A stretch of 59,832 bases of DNA from Candidatus Phycosocius bacilliformis (GCF_003112735.1 NZ_BFBR01000013.1:1-59832); one strand, 5' to 3'; numbered from the stretch's first letter, positions 8,653 to 18,654 are shown. The notes: a model not told the origin generated them from the letters alone. Made by a program: numbers and translations.

Positions 8653-11082
8653 ATGGCAACCCTGAAAAGTCTGCTGATTTGCGGCGCGGCGGCATTGGCC
8701 CTGAACGCTGGCTATGGTTCTCTTGCATCTGCCCAGCAATCAGCCGGCGTGAGCGAGCCTGCGCCCCAGATCATCACCAGTGTCCAAGTCGAAGGCAATC
8801 AACGGATCGAGACCGCCACAGTCTTGGCCTATGTTGCCATCCAGCCCGGTGAAGCCTTTAGTTCCGAGCGGATCGATATTGCTCTGAAGACACTGTTTGC
8901 CACCGGCTTCTTCGCCAATGTGGAGTTTGAACAGCGCGGTCAGACCTTGGTTGTCAAAGTGGCCGAGAATCCGACCGTCAACCAAGTTCTGTTTGAGGGC
9001 AATAGCGCGGTCACCAAGGACAAGCTGGAAAAGGAAGTCCAAATCCGTCCGCGCTCGTGGTTCACCCAGAACCGTGTGCAGGCCGATATTCGTCGGATGC
9101 AGGAAGTCTATCGCCGCTCTGGTAAATTTGCAGCCACCATTGTTCCCAAGATCAAGGTGTTGCCGTCCAATCGGGTCGATCTGATTTTCGAAATCACCGA
9201 AGGCCGCACAACAGGCATCCGCAAGGTCAATTTTATCGGCAACCAAGCCTTTTCAGATTCCCGGCTCAAAAGCGTCGTGGTGACCCAAGAATCAGAATGG
9301 TGGCGGTTTTTCTCCAGCAAGGACAATTATGACCCCGACAAGCTGGAATATGACCGCGAACAATTGCGCAAATTCTACCTCAATGAAGGCCATTACGACT
9401 TCCGGGTGAAGTCTGCTGTGGCTGAATTAACGCCAGACCAAAAGGACTTCTTCGTCACCTATGCCGTTGAAGAAGGGCCCAAATTCACTTTTGGCGACAT
9501 CACGGTCAACACGAAGAATTCCAAACTTAGCGGCGATGTGCTGCGCGCCTTTGTTCCGATCCGCTCGGGCGAGATGTTCCAGCGTGACTTGGTTGAGAAG
9601 GCCATTGAATCAATTACGTTCGCAGCCGGTTCGGCGGGCTATGCCTTCGTCGATGTGCGGCCACGTGAAACGGCAGACCGCGACAATAAAAAGGTCAATA
9701 TCGTTTTTGACGTCGACGAGGGCCCGCGGGTCTATGTCGAACGGATCGACATTATCGGCAATACGGCAACCCTCGACCAAGTGATCCGCCGTGAGTTGCG
9801 TCTGGCCGAAGGTGACGCGTTTAACCGCGTTCTGATCGACCGGTCTAAGAACCGGGTTAAGGCTCTGGGCTTCTTCAAGGAAGTCGAGATTGAGGAAAAG
9901 CCCGGCTCGCTACCAGACCGCACAGTTGTGGAAGTGAAAGTCGAGGAGCAGGCGACCGGGGAATTGGCCTTCAGCGTGGGTTATGCCTCCCAAGAAGCCT
10001 ATAATTTCGCGGTGTCGATTTCCCAGCGCAATTTGCGCGGTCGCGGCCAATTCCTGCGCTTCCGCGTTGAAACCAGTTCACGCACCAAGAATATCGACAT
10101 CCGCTTTACTGAACCGCGCTTCCTCGGTCGTAATCTGGCTGCGGGGATTGATGTTTTCTCGATCGAGCAAGATTATCTGCGCGAAGCAGGCTTTTTGACC
10201 CAGTCAACGGGCTTTGGTCTGCGCGGCGGCTTCCCGCTGGCTGAAGATCGCAGCTTGGGCCTGCGTTATACGTTCCGCAACGATACCAATGAGATCCCAT
10301 CGGTGTCGTGCTTCAATGCAGATGGCACTCCAATCTTGGGGGCAAGCGCCCTGTGTCGTTCCTTGGGCAAAACCACAACCTCGTTGGCGGGCTATTCCTT
10401 CAACTGGGATCGCCGTGATGATCCTCGCCGGCCAACGCGCGGGTTCGACTTGTCTATCAGTCAGGATTTGGCTGGGGTTGGCACCGGCGTGAAATATCAC
10501 CGGACTGAGTTGAACGGCGGGGTTTATCGGGGTCTATTCCCGGGCTGGCGGGCGAGTGCAACCCTGTCGGCGGGCTATATTGCTGGCTATGGTGGCGATA
10601 CGATCCGCGTCAATGACCGCTTCTTCAAGGGTGGTCAAAGCTTCCGTGGCTTCGAAATCGCCGGGATTGGCCCGCGGACGGTGTTTTCTGTTCGCGATCC
10701 CGATACAACCCAGCCAAATGGTTTGTCGCAGAAGGTCCGCACGATCTATGGCGATGCGTTGGGTGGAAAAGCCTATGGTATTGCCTCGTTTGAGCTGACG
10801 GTGCCAACACCATTGCCAGAGTCCTACGGCATTACAGCAGCCCTCTTTGTGGATGTTGGAACCTTGGGCGGGCTTGATCCTGTCGATAAGGTCAAGGGTG
10901 ATATTAATTACGGGACTTATCAGAATACCCGCGATGGCTTGGCGCTGCGTGCCTCAGCTGGTTTGTCGGTCAATTGGGTTTCCCCATTCGGGCCTGTCCG
11001 GTTTGACTTCTCAAACCCATTCCTGAAAGAGGAATATGACAAGGCCGAGACCTTCCGCTTCTCGACCGCAACTAATTTCTAG
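8653..11082 (+). CDS. bamA: Outer membrane assembly factor BamA
   Basis: Central barrel of the BAM complex that inserts outer-membrane proteins; 809 residues from the ATG at 8653. A signal peptide ends near ASAQQ. Five POTRA repeats follow (for example VEGNQRIETATVLAYVAIQPG, then VLFEGNSAVTKDKLEKEV). The C-terminal 16-strand barrel ends in aromatic-terminated strands (VRFDFSNPF, FRFSTATNF). An in-frame TTG lies upstream at 8578, but it would place 25 residues before the signal peptide. Skp follows. Confidence 0.96.
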   Translation: MATLKSLLICGAAALALNAGYGSLASAQQSAGVSEPAPQIITSVQVEGNQRIETATVLAYVAIQPGEAFSSERIDIALKTLFATGFFANVEFEQRGQTLVVKVAENPTVNQVLFEGNSAVTKDKLEKEVQIRPRSWFTQNRVQADIRRMQEVYRRSGKFAATIVPKIKVLPSNRVDLIFEITEGRTTGIRKVNFIGNQAFSDSRLKSVVVTQESEWWRFFSSKDNYDPDKLEYDREQLRKFYLNEGHYDFRVKSAVAELTPDQKDFFVTYAVEEGPKFTFGDITVNTKNSKLSGDVLRAFVPIRSGEMFQRDLVEKAIESITFAAGSAGYAFVDVRPRETADRDNKKVNIVFDVDEGPRVYVERIDIIGNTATLDQVIRRELRLAEGDAFNRVLIDRSKNRVKALGFFKEVEIEEKPGSLPDRTVVEVKVEEQATGELAFSVGYASQEAYNFAVSISQRNLRGRGQFLRFRVETSSRTKNIDIRFTEPRFLGRNLAAGIDVFSIEQDYLREAGFLTQSTGFGLRGGFPLAEDRSLGLRYTFRNDTNEIPSVSCFNADGTPILGASALCRSLGKTTTSLAGYSFNWDRRDDPRRPTRGFDLSISQDLAGVGTGVKYHRTELNGGVYRGLFPGWRASATLSAGYIAGYGGDTIRVNDRFFKGGQSFRGFEIAGIGPRTVFSVRDPDTTQPNGLSQKVRTIYGDALGGKAYGIASFELTVPTPLPESYGITAALFVDVGTLGGLDPVDKVKGDINYGTYQNTRDGLALRASAGLSVNWVSPFGPVRFDFSNPFLKEEYDKAETFRFSTATNF

Positions 11083-11119
11083 GGCTGGTCAAGCCCTCAC
11101 CATTCTAGGAGAAACGTAC

Positions 11120-11878
11120 ATGAAAGCACACGTCGTCATGGCTGCTGCCGCAGCTCTTCTGACCGCCGGGGCGGCTCAGGCCCAGCCCGCGCCAGTCCCT
11201 GTTCCAACCCCTGTCCCAACCCCGGTTCCTGCTGCGGCTCCCGCCCGTCCAGCTGCGGCTGCTCCTGCCACGGCACCCGCCTCGGCACCAGCCGTGCTCA
11301 GCCCCGTGGTGGTCTATGACATTGCAAGCCTGGTTCAGAACAGCCTGGCCGGTCAGGATATGACCAATAAGCTGACCGCGATCCGCGACCAAATCAATCG
11401 CGAACTGGAGCCTGATCAACGTCAGCTCGAAGCTGAATTGCGCGCCATTCTGGCCAGCAGCGTGCAGGATTCCCAAAGTGCTGCAGGTCGTCAGCGCCAA
11501 GAGGCCTTCCAACGCCTGAATGCGGAGTTCCAGCAGAAGCAAGAGCGTTTGAGCCAAGTCATGCAATTGACTGAGCGCAATGCGTTTGACGCCTTCAACA
11601 AGGCAGTTGCGCCTGTGCTGCAACAGACTTTGGTTGCCCGCAATGGCCTGATCGCGATTTCAGCCAATCAGGTGGAAGCCTTCATTCCCGGTGTTGACAT
11701 GACTGGCGACCTGATCACGCGCCTCAATGCAACCACCAAGACCATCAATGTGGTGCGTGCCACCCTGCAAGCACCCGCTGCGGCTCCGGCTGCGCCCGGT
11801 GCTGCCCCAGCCCCAGCTGCGGGTGCGCCACTGCCACGGCCGCCTGCATCGCCAGCTGCAGCCCCCAAGCGCCCCTAA
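11120..11878 (+). CDS. skp: OmpH/Skp family periplasmic chaperone
   Basis: Chaperone that delivers unfolded outer-membrane proteins to BAM; 252 residues, longer than the usual 160-190. A signal peptide ends near GAAQAQP. A Pro/Ala/Val low-complexity linker (about 24-60) precedes the OmpH core with its coiled-coil tentacles (QINRELEPDQRQLEAELRAI through FQQKQERLSQVMQ). A second Pro/Ala-rich tail closes the protein. The ribosome site TAGGAGAAA at 11106-11114 fixes the start. The extra Pro/Ala arms may span the peptidoglycan or be disordered. Confidence 0.9.
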   Translation: MKAHVVMAAAAALLTAGAAQAQPAPVPVPTPVPTPVPAAAPARPAAAAPATAPASAPAVLSPVVVYDIASLVQNSLAGQDMTNKLTAIRDQINRELEPDQRQLEAELRAILASSVQDSQSAAGRQRQEAFQRLNAEFQQKQERLSQVMQLTERNAFDAFNKAVAPVLQQTLVARNGLIAISANQVEAFIPGVDMTGDLITRLNATTKTINVVRATLQAPAAAPAAPGAAPAPAAGAPLPRPPASPAAAPKRP

Positions 11879-11904
11879 ATCGGGGTTTGGCTTTGCTAAG
11901 TTCG

Positions 11905-11934
11905 ACGCGGTCTCCTGCCGGAGGCCGCGTTTTG
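11905..11934 (+). terminator. Rho-independent terminator after skp
   Basis: An 11-bp stem ACGCGGTCTCC / GGAGGCCGCGT around a TGCC loop is followed by TTTGCATT. It sits between skp and lpxD, so lpxD onward may be partly separately transcribed. Confidence 0.7.
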
Positions 11935-12012
11935 CATTCTGCGTGTCAGGCTTGCACGCCTCAGCGATTAAACGCTTAAAGGACGAGGCTTTTTCAACGG
12001 GGGGCCGAAGAG

Positions 12013-13047
12013 ATGATCGATCCGCGCTTTTATCGGCTTTTGGGGCCCAAAAGCCTGCGCGATATGGCGCATTTGGTTGGGGCCCCTTGTCCAGATGGCT
12101 ACGATCCGGACTTGATTGTCACCGCCTGCGCGCCGCTCCATGAGGCAGGGCCTCAAGATCTCGCATTCTGCCAAAGTCCCCCCAAAGGCGGCGGCAGCAT
12201 TGTTACGCAGGCGGGGGCTTGTCTGGTGCAAGCTGATCATGCGGGTCTTTTGCCGCACGAGGTGGCCCCGCTTGTGGTCAAAGAACCCCGCGCTGTGTTT
12301 GCCAAGGCCGCCCAAGGACTGGTAGCCCGCCGCGATTTTGACCCCAATGGCGCGGCAATTCCTGCCTCAGTTAAGTTGGAAGACAGAATTGTCTTGGGTC
12401 GGGGCGTGGTATTGGGGGAAGATGTCGAGATTGGCAGCGGCACCACCATCGGCCCCAACACCGTGATTGGCCCTGGCGTTGCCATTGGTCGCGATTGTCG
12501 GATCGGGGCCAATGTCACCCTCTACTGCGCTTTGATTGGCGACCGCGTGACCATTTCCTCCGGCAGCGTGGTGGGTGAAGCAGGTTTTGGTGTCGCCCCA
12601 ACTGCGCATGGACCCATTGATGTGCCGCAATTGGGCCGGGTCATTTTGCAGGATGAGGTATCGATTGGGTCCTTATGCGCTGTCGACCGTGGTGCTTTCG
12701 GTGATACCGTGATGGGGATTGGCTGTAAGATCGATAATTTCACCCAGATTGCGCACAATTGCCAACTTGGCCGCGGCGTGGTCATCGCTGCCTTTGGCGG
12801 CATCTCCGGTTCATGCGAAATAGGTGACAATGTGATGATGGGTGGCCGCGTTGGCTTGGGTGACCATATCCAAATTGGCGCGGGTGTGGTGATTGCGGCA
12901 GGCAGCGGGGTGTTGTCCTCCATCCCCGCCGGGGAAAGCTGGGGTGGCTATCCTGCCAGACCGCTGCGACAATGGATGAAGGAATCGGTCCTCCTCAAAA
13001 AGATGGCGACCACCAAGAACGAGACCAGCTCCAAAAGCGGGGCTTAA
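12013..13047 (+). CDS. lpxD: UDP-3-O-acylglucosamine N-acyltransferase
   Basis: Third step of lipid A synthesis; adds the N-linked hydroxyacyl chain from acyl-ACP. 344 residues, the usual length. The N-terminal uridine-binding domain contains DLAFCQSP. Many left-handed beta-helix hexapeptide repeats run from about 115 to 300 (IGSGTTIGPNTVIGPGVAIG). The catalytic His lies in NFTQIAHNCQLGRG. It begins the lpxD-fabZ-lpxA-lpxI-lpxB cluster. Confidence 0.96.
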   Translation: MIDPRFYRLLGPKSLRDMAHLVGAPCPDGYDPDLIVTACAPLHEAGPQDLAFCQSPPKGGGSIVTQAGACLVQADHAGLLPHEVAPLVVKEPRAVFAKAAQGLVARRDFDPNGAAIPASVKLEDRIVLGRGVVLGEDVEIGSGTTIGPNTVIGPGVAIGRDCRIGANVTLYCALIGDRVTISSGSVVGEAGFGVAPTAHGPIDVPQLGRVILQDEVSIGSLCAVDRGAFGDTVMGIGCKIDNFTQIAHNCQLGRGVVIAAFGGISGSCEIGDNVMMGGRVGLGDHIQIGAGVVIAAGSGVLSSIPAGESWGGYPARPLRQWMKESVLLKKMATTKNETSSKSGA

Positions 13048-13062
13048 CAACAGGGCGAAGGC

Positions 13063-13509
13063 ATGAGTACCATTATTGAATGTGAGGAAATCGAACGCCT
13101 CATTCCGCACCGATTCCCATTTCTCCTCATCGACAGATGCTTCGATTATGTTGAGGGTCAAAGCATTCGGGGGATCAAGTGCGTGACAGCCAATGAGCCT
13201 TTCTTCCAGGGCCACTTCCCCGGCCGTCCCTTAATGCCGGGTGTGTTACAGATTGAAGCCATGGCCCAGGCCAGTGCTGTGCTGATGTCCAAGACGCTTA
13301 AAGTCGATGCGAAAACCGCCGGCATCATGTTCATGTCGGTGGAAGGGGCCAAGTTTCGCCGCCCGGTGCGACCCGGTGATGTATTGAACATGCAGGTCGA
13401 AGTGCTGTTGGGGCGGCGCAATATCTATAAGTTTTCCGGCAAGGCTGAGGTGGACGGCCAATTGGCCTGCGAGGCCGAATGGGCTGCGATGAAGGTGGAT
13501 CTGGTATGA
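13063..13509 (+). CDS. fabZ: 3-hydroxyacyl-ACP dehydratase FabZ
   Basis: Hotdog-fold dehydratase of fatty acid elongation; 148 residues. IPHRFPFLLIDR holds the substrate site, and GHFPGRPLMPGVLQIEAMAQ holds the catalytic His and Glu. It sits between lpxD and lpxA, where it competes with LpxA for 3-hydroxyacyl-ACP. Its stop overlaps the lpxA start by 4 bp (ATGA). Confidence 0.97.
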   Translation: MSTIIECEEIERLIPHRFPFLLIDRCFDYVEGQSIRGIKCVTANEPFFQGHFPGRPLMPGVLQIEAMAQASAVLMSKTLKVDAKTAGIMFMSVEGAKFRRPVRPGDVLNMQVEVLLGRRNIYKFSGKAEVDGQLACEAEWAAMKVDLV

Positions 13510-14300
13510 GTGCCGACATTCATCCCACTGCAGTGATTGAAGAGGGTGCCATCATTGGTGAGGGGGCCAAGATCGGCCCATTCTGTTTTATCTCGGCCGG
13601 GACTGAATTGGGCGCAGGTGTGCAATTGGTCAGCCATGTCACGACTTATGGCCGGGTATCGATTGGCGATCATACGCAAATATGGCCTTTTGCCGTCCTG
13701 GGTGGTCCGCCCCAAATCCATCCCTATCAGGATACCGATACCCAATTGATCATCGGTGCCTCGTGCGTCATCCGGGAGCATGTCACCATGCACCGGGGCT
13801 CTACCCGCGACCAAGGCATCACTCGGATTGGTGATGGCTGTTTCTTTATGGACAATTCCCATGTCGCCCATGATTGCGTGGTCGAAGACAATTGCATTCT
13901 GGCGCGCAGTGCTACTTTGGGCGGCCATGCCCATCTGGCCAAAGGCGTCTATATTGGCGGCCTGGCGGCCGTTCATCAATGGACCCGCATTGGCACCTAT
14001 GGCTTTATCGGTGCCTTAGCATTGGTGACGCGCGACGTGATCCCCTATGCCATGGCCAATGGTAATCCGGCGCATTTGAAGGGATTGAACATTGTCGGGT
14101 TCAAGCGCCGGGGCAGCACCACTGCCCAAATCCGGGATATTCTCGCCGCGTTTGACATGTTGTTCGGCGATGACGTCACCCCGCTTCAGGACCGGATTTC
14201 AGATGTAGCCGAAAGTTTTTCCGACAATCCGCAAGTCCAGGCCATGCTGGACTTCCTCAATGCGCCTTCCAAGCGCGGGATTTGTAGCGCAGAACGTTGA
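13506..14300 (+). CDS. lpxA: UDP-N-acetylglucosamine O-acyltransferase
   Basis: First step of lipid A synthesis; 264 residues. It begins MSADIHPTAVIEEGA and has hexapeptide repeats through about residue 190. The catalytic His lies in the stretch NSHVAHDCVV, and NPAHLKGLNIVGFKRRG is the signature of the C-terminal helical part. The start was set at 13506, where it overlaps the fabZ stop. An upstream in-frame start at 13479 would add nine residues that overlap fabZ further. Confidence 0.96.
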   Translation: MSADIHPTAVIEEGAIIGEGAKIGPFCFISAGTELGAGVQLVSHVTTYGRVSIGDHTQIWPFAVLGGPPQIHPYQDTDTQLIIGASCVIREHVTMHRGSTRDQGITRIGDGCFFMDNSHVAHDCVVEDNCILARSATLGGHAHLAKGVYIGGLAAVHQWTRIGTYGFIGALALVTRDVIPYAMANGNPAHLKGLNIVGFKRRGSTTAQIRDILAAFDMLFGDDVTPLQDRISDVAESFSDNPQVQAMLDFLNAPSKRGICSAER

Positions 14301-14336
14301 GGGTAGAGGTTTATTCTCACCGATTTTCAGGACCAC

Positions 14337-15188
14337 ATGACCGGCTTTAGCAAATTAGGCATTATCGCGGGGGCAGGGGACTTGCCGGTCCTTCTGGCTC
14401 AGCATTGTCGGGATTCAGGCATGCCGGTGCATGTCAGTCGCATCAAAGGCATGACAGACCCACGTCTGGCTTTGTTTCCAGGCTCAGAATGCGCCTTGGC
14501 CAATTTTGGTGAGCGCATCAAAGCGTTGAAAGCCGATGGTGTTGACGCATTGGTGTTTGCCGGGCTGGTCAATCGGCCTGATTTTTCGACTTTGAAGCCT
14601 GATTTGCGCGGGGCGCTGGCCTTGCCGCGCATCATGTCTGAAATGCGCAAGGGTGATGATGCGCTTCTGCGTGCGGTCCTTGCGGAGTTTGAGCGCGAGG
14701 GCTTTGCCATCGTCGGCACCGATGAGGTGCTGGCCGATCTGTTGGCTGAAGAGGGGCTGCTCGCTGGCAAGGCACCAACCGAGGCGCACATGGAGGATGT
14801 TCGCAAGGCAATGACGATTGCCGCTGAAATCGGCCGCCTTGATATTGGCCAAGGTGCGGTGGTGGTTGACGGCCTTGTGCTGGCGGTTGAAGCCCAGGAA
14901 GGTACCGACCGCATGCTGGCGCGGGTCCATGACTTATCCACCCATATTCGCGGAACACGGGTGGAGCGGCGTGGCGTGTTGGCCAAGCGGCCTAAGCCCG
15001 TGCAAGAGCGCCGGGTTGATCTGCCGACAATCGGGGTCAAAACCGTTGAGGGGGCCTCACGGGCAGGTCTTGCCGGCATTGTGGTTGAAGCAGGCGGGGC
15101 GCTTGTTATTGACCGCAATAATGTGATTGCTGCAGCCGAAGAGGCAGGCCTTTTTGTGCTGGGCGTGACGTTGGATGCACCCCCATGA
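14337..15188 (+). CDS. lpxI: UDP-2,3-diacylglucosamine pyrophosphatase LpxI
   Basis: Makes lipid X and UMP from UDP-2,3-diacylglucosamine, replacing LpxH, which most beta- and gammaproteobacteria use. 283 residues. The N-terminal domain starts LGIIAGAGDLPVLLA. The C-terminal domain contains DIGQGAVVVDGLVLAVEAQEGTD and ends IVVEAGGALVIDRNNVIAAA. Its position between lpxA and lpxB fits the pathway. It overlaps lpxB by 4 bp. Confidence 0.94.
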   Translation: MTGFSKLGIIAGAGDLPVLLAQHCRDSGMPVHVSRIKGMTDPRLALFPGSECALANFGERIKALKADGVDALVFAGLVNRPDFSTLKPDLRGALALPRIMSEMRKGDDALLRAVLAEFEREGFAIVGTDEVLADLLAEEGLLAGKAPTEAHMEDVRKAMTIAAEIGRLDIGQGAVVVDGLVLAVEAQEGTDRMLARVHDLSTHIRGTRVERRGVLAKRPKPVQERRVDLPTIGVKTVEGASRAGLAGIVVEAGGALVIDRNNVIAAAEEAGLFVLGVTLDAPP

Positions 15189-16357
15189 AGCCATGGCGGG
15201 TTTTCATTGTCGCTGGCGAACCCTCGGGCGATGAATTGGGTGCTGAATTGGTGCAGGCGTTGCGCGCGCGCCATCCCGATATCATTCTGGCCGGGGTTGG
15301 CGGGGAGAAACTGGCCGCCGTCGGCATTCAGAGCCACGTGTCTATCGACGGACTTTCGGTCCTTGGTCTCACCGAGGGGCTTGCCGCCCTCAAGACGGTC
15401 AACGAACGGGCGCAGGCCACCGGGGAGGCAGCGGCGGGCTTCAAGCCTGACGCGGTGGTCCTGATCGATTCCTGGGGCTTTACCCTGCGCGCCGCCAAGG
15501 CAATCCGCGCCCGTGTACCCCAAGCCAAGCTGATCAAAATGATCGGCCCGCAAGTGTTTGCCACCCGACCAGGCCGGGCACGAACCGTGGCCCAAGTCTA
15601 TGATGCCTTATTCTGCATCCATGATTTCGAAGTCCCCTATTATGACGGCACTGGCTTGCCGGTGACCGTGATTGGCAATCCGGCGGTGGCACGAGCCCAG
15701 ATTGGTGACGGGCAGGGCTTTAGGGCGCGTCAGGGTCTGACAGACAAGAAGCTTGTGCTTTTGCTTCCGGGGTCACGCCGGGGCGAGATTGAGCGGGTGG
15801 CCCCCAGTTTGGAAGAAGCCGCCGCATTATTGTGTGCCCGTGATCCCTCGCTTCATGTTGTTGCTGTGCTTGCCCCTTCGGTGGCTGAGCCGATGCGCGC
15901 GCGGGCTGCCACCTGGTCTTTCCCGCACATATTGGTGGGTGAGGCTGACAAGGTTGATGCCTTTGCGGCTGGTGATGTCGCCTTGGCCTGTTCTGGCACG
16001 GTGACCACCGAAGTGGCGCTGCAGGGCACGCCCATGGTTCTGGGGTATCGCTTGGGCGCGCTCAGCGGCTTCATCATCCTCAATTTTCTGTTGAAGAGCC
16101 GCTTCATCTGCCTGTTAAACATCGCCCTGGATCGCATGGCAGTGCCAGAATTCCTGCAGGACAACTTAAGGCCTGAAGCCTTGGCCAAGGCCGCTGGACG
16201 ATTATTGTATGAGCCTGACGCCGCAGCCGACCAAAAGGCAGCCTTGGCCGAAGCCCTCAACAAAATGGGCCGCCATGATCCCCCGGCGGCGGAGCGGGCG
16301 GCAGAGGCCGTCTTGAAATTGTTGGAAAGCGCGCCTGATCATATGGTCAGCTCGTAA
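15185..16357 (+). CDS. lpxB: Lipid-A-disaccharide synthase
   Basis: Glycosyltransferase family 19 enzyme that joins lipid X and UDP-diacylglucosamine; 390 residues. The N-terminus VFIVAGEPSGDELGAELVQAL is diagnostic. LIDSWGFTLRAAKAIR, LLLPGSRRGEIER, and ALACSGTVTTEVALQGTPMVLGY follow. It ends the plus-strand cluster and converges on xseA with only 17 bp between them. Confidence 0.96.
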   Translation: MKPWRVFIVAGEPSGDELGAELVQALRARHPDIILAGVGGEKLAAVGIQSHVSIDGLSVLGLTEGLAALKTVNERAQATGEAAAGFKPDAVVLIDSWGFTLRAAKAIRARVPQAKLIKMIGPQVFATRPGRARTVAQVYDALFCIHDFEVPYYDGTGLPVTVIGNPAVARAQIGDGQGFRARQGLTDKKLVLLLPGSRRGEIERVAPSLEEAAALLCARDPSLHVVAVLAPSVAEPMRARAATWSFPHILVGEADKVDAFAAGDVALACSGTVTTEVALQGTPMVLGYRLGALSGFIILNFLLKSRFICLLNIALDRMAVPEFLQDNLRPEALAKAAGRLLYEPDAAADQKAALAEALNKMGRHDPPAAERAAEAVLKLLESAPDHMVSS

Positions 16358-16374
16358 GGCGCAGGGCTTATGCG

Positions 16375-17835
16375 CTAATCAAACAGGCTCGCCTGAACCG
16401 GGCCGTCAGTGGCACGCACTTTCACCTCGCCATCAACAAAGGTCAGGGTGAGGCGGGCATCAGGCCGGACCTCGGCTTTGCCGCGCACGACAGTGCCTTT
16501 CTCGGTTCGCACCACGGCAAAGCCGCGCGCCAATGCCGAACGATATGATAGCGCCTCAAGCAAGCTGGCCTGGCCAGCCAATTGCCGGGATTTGAGGTCA
16601 ATGTGCCGCGATAATGCTGCGCTGAGGCGCTGGCTTGCCACATCCAGACGCTGGGCGGCACGAGTAAGGGCATCACGCTCACTCAAGGTCCGGCGCGTGA
16701 AGGCGGCTGTCAGGCGCTGTTCAAGCCCTCCCACCAGGGCTTGTTTGCGTGTAATATCTTGGCGAAGAACCTGTGGGCGCAGCCGTCCACCGATTGCGGC
16801 GAGGCCATGGCCCTTGATTGACATCAGATTGCGCAAGGATGGGCCAAACCGAAGCTCCAGCACATCCATGCGCTGCCTTGCTGCATTAAACAATGTATCA
16901 GGCCTTGGCAGGCGTGCGGCGGCGGCCCGCAATTCGATACGACCACGCTCAAGCCCGCGCACCATCGCACGTGACAGCCGAGCCCCGGTCAGATTAACCC
17001 GTTCCTGCAACTCAAGGCGCACAGGAACCGCCATTTCAGCTGCCCCGGTTGGCGTTGGTGCGCGCCGGTCAGAGGCAAAATCAATCAATGTGGTGTCGGT
17101 CTCATGGCCGATGGCCGAAATCAGCGGGATGGTGCTGGCGGCGGCTGCGCGCACCACGACTTCCTCGTTGAAAGCCCAAAGATCTTCAATCGATCCCCCG
17201 CCGCGCGCCACGATCAGCACATCCGGGCGGGGGACGGCTCCATCAGCGGGCAGGCGGTTGAAGCCTGCAATGGCGCGCGCGACTTGGTCGGCGGCTTTGT
17301 CGCCTTGAACCAGCACCGGCCACAATAGGACATGGACGGGGAAGCGCTCTGACAAGCGATGCAGAATGTCCTTTATGACGGCCCCGGTCGGGCTGCTCAC
17401 CACCCCGATCACTTCCGGTAGATAGGGCAAAGCCTGTTTTCTGGCAGGGTCAAACAGGCCTTCTGCGGCCAATCGCTTGCGCCGTTCTTCCAATTGCGCC
17501 AGCAAAGCGCCCACGCCTGCCGGTTCAAGCCGCTCAATAATCAACTGATATTTGGATGAACCGGGAAAGGTCGAAATCTTGCCAGTGGCAATCACTTCCA
17601 TGCCTTCTTCCGGGCGAAAGCGCAGTGCAGCGGCCACACCTTTCCACATCACAGCCGAGAGGACGGCATTGGCATCCTTCAGATCGACATAGACATGGCC
17701 GGAACGGGCAATCGTGACGCGGCCCATCTCACCGCGCACCCGGACATTGCCGAAATCATCTTCCAGTCGTCGCTTGATCGCGCCGGAGAGTTCAGAAACC
17801 GAAAATTCAGGGGCATTGGAGGGCTCTTGGCTCAT
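16375..17835 (-). CDS. xseA: Exodeoxyribonuclease VII large subunit
   Basis: Large subunit of the single-strand exonuclease; 486 residues. An N-terminal OB-fold (FGNVRVRGEMGRVTIARSGHVYVDLKD) is followed by the catalytic region with GVVSSPTGAVIKDILHRLSERFP and RGGGSIEDLWAFNEE, then AIGHETDTTLIDFASDRRAPTPTGAAE. The long coiled-coil C-terminal part begins near residue 285. xseB is not adjacent. A 299-residue open frame on the other strand is a shadow. Confidence 0.96.
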   Translation of the reverse strand: MSQEPSNAPEFSVSELSGAIKRRLEDDFGNVRVRGEMGRVTIARSGHVYVDLKDANAVLSAVMWKGVAAALRFRPEEGMEVIATGKISTFPGSSKYQLIIERLEPAGVGALLAQLEERRKRLAAEGLFDPARKQALPYLPEVIGVVSSPTGAVIKDILHRLSERFPVHVLLWPVLVQGDKAADQVARAIAGFNRLPADGAVPRPDVLIVARGGGSIEDLWAFNEEVVVRAAAASTIPLISAIGHETDTTLIDFASDRRAPTPTGAAEMAVPVRLELQERVNLTGARLSRAMVRGLERGRIELRAAAARLPRPDTLFNAARQRMDVLELRFGPSLRNLMSIKGHGLAAIGGRLRPQVLRQDITRKQALVGGLEQRLTAAFTRRTLSERDALTRAAQRLDVASQRLSAALSRHIDLKSRQLAGQASLLEALSYRSALARGFAVVRTEKGTVVRGKAEVRPDARLTLTFVDGEVKVRATDGPVQASLFD

Positions 17836-18007
17836 CGCTTTTGTCTAGTGCGAAGCGGGGTGGAGGGGAAGATGTTTTGTTATTGGCAGGTCAGCATTAC
17901 AAGTCAGAGAGAAACATCACGAAATCGCGGGATTATACATCCGCTTGGCGCATCCCGCGTAGACAGGCCCAGAGCTATCCTGCTCCGTTCCCAAGGAAGT
18001 AAATCTT

Positions 18008-18598
18008 ATGAAGTTCAACGTGTTCGCTCTGGCGGCAGCCGCCCTTACCTTGTCTGTTGCACCCGCAATGGCCCAATGCACCAAGACCAAGGACCAAGCC
18101 CGGGTTCAGTCCAGTGGCTATTCATCCATCGCCTATCACACCACATCAGCCAAGTCTGCTAAAGCGGCTAAGGGCGACATTATCGATGTGGCTGTCGGTG
18201 CTGGCAGTTTCTCGACCTTGGCCGCTGCCCTGCAAGCCGCAGGCCTTGTCGACACGCTGAAAGGCAGTGGGCCCTTTACCGTCTTTGCGCCCACCGATGC
18301 CGCCTTTGCCAAGCTGCCGCCCGGCACAGTTGAAAACCTCCTAAAGCCTGAGAACCGTGCCCAACTCGTTTCCATTTTGACCTATCATGTGGTGCCAGGT
18401 CGCATTACGTCGAACCAATTGCTCGATCGGGTGACGCCTGCCACAACGGTTCAAGGTCGGGCAGCAACCATCGACGGTCGTAATGGGCGCGTGACCGTCA
18501 ATAATGCCTCGGTGATTTCAGCCGATGTGGCCGCATCCAACGGCGTGATCCATGTGATCGATACGGTCTTGCTGCCGCCTGCAAACCGCACCCACTAA
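18008..18598 (+). CDS. Secreted fasciclin (FAS1) domain protein
   Basis: 196 residues with a signal peptide (cleavage near APAMA-Q, about residue 22) and one FAS1 domain from about 58 to 190. The H1 motif [17 protein letters not shown] and the H2 region [11 protein letters not shown] are plain, and the end [14 protein letters not shown] is typical. Such proteins are periplasmic or surface adhesion-type modules. The ribosome site AAGGAAG at about 17993-17999 fits the start. Confidence 0.93.
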   Translation: MKFNVFALAAAALTLSVAPAMAQCTKTKDQARVQSSGYSSIAYHTTSAKSAKAAKGDIIDVAVGAGSFSTLAAALQAAGLVDTLKGSGPFTVFAPTDAAFAKLPPGTVENLLKPENRAQLVSILTYHVVPGRITSNQLLDRVTPATTVQGRAATIDGRNGRVTVNNASVISADVAASNGVIHVIDTVLLPPANRTH

Positions 18599-18611
18599 AT
18601 CCGGTGTCGGC

Positions 18612-18635
18612 GGGCAGGGCGGTAACGCTCTGCCC
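18612..18635. terminator. Hairpin between convergent genes
   Basis: GGGCAGGGCG and CGCTCTGCCC form a 10-bp stem (one G-T pair) with a GTAA tetraloop between the fasciclin gene and the minus-strand permease gene. There is no T tract on either side, so termination is plausible but not proven. Confidence 0.4.
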
Positions 18636-18654
18636 CAGATACTGGCTAGATGGC

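Noticed and set aside
14399-15595. A 398-codon open frame antisense to lpxI and lpxB
   Set aside because: It is the complement of two well-conserved enzymes, its product is low-complexity Ala/Ser/Arg/Pro-rich, and it has no recognisable domain.
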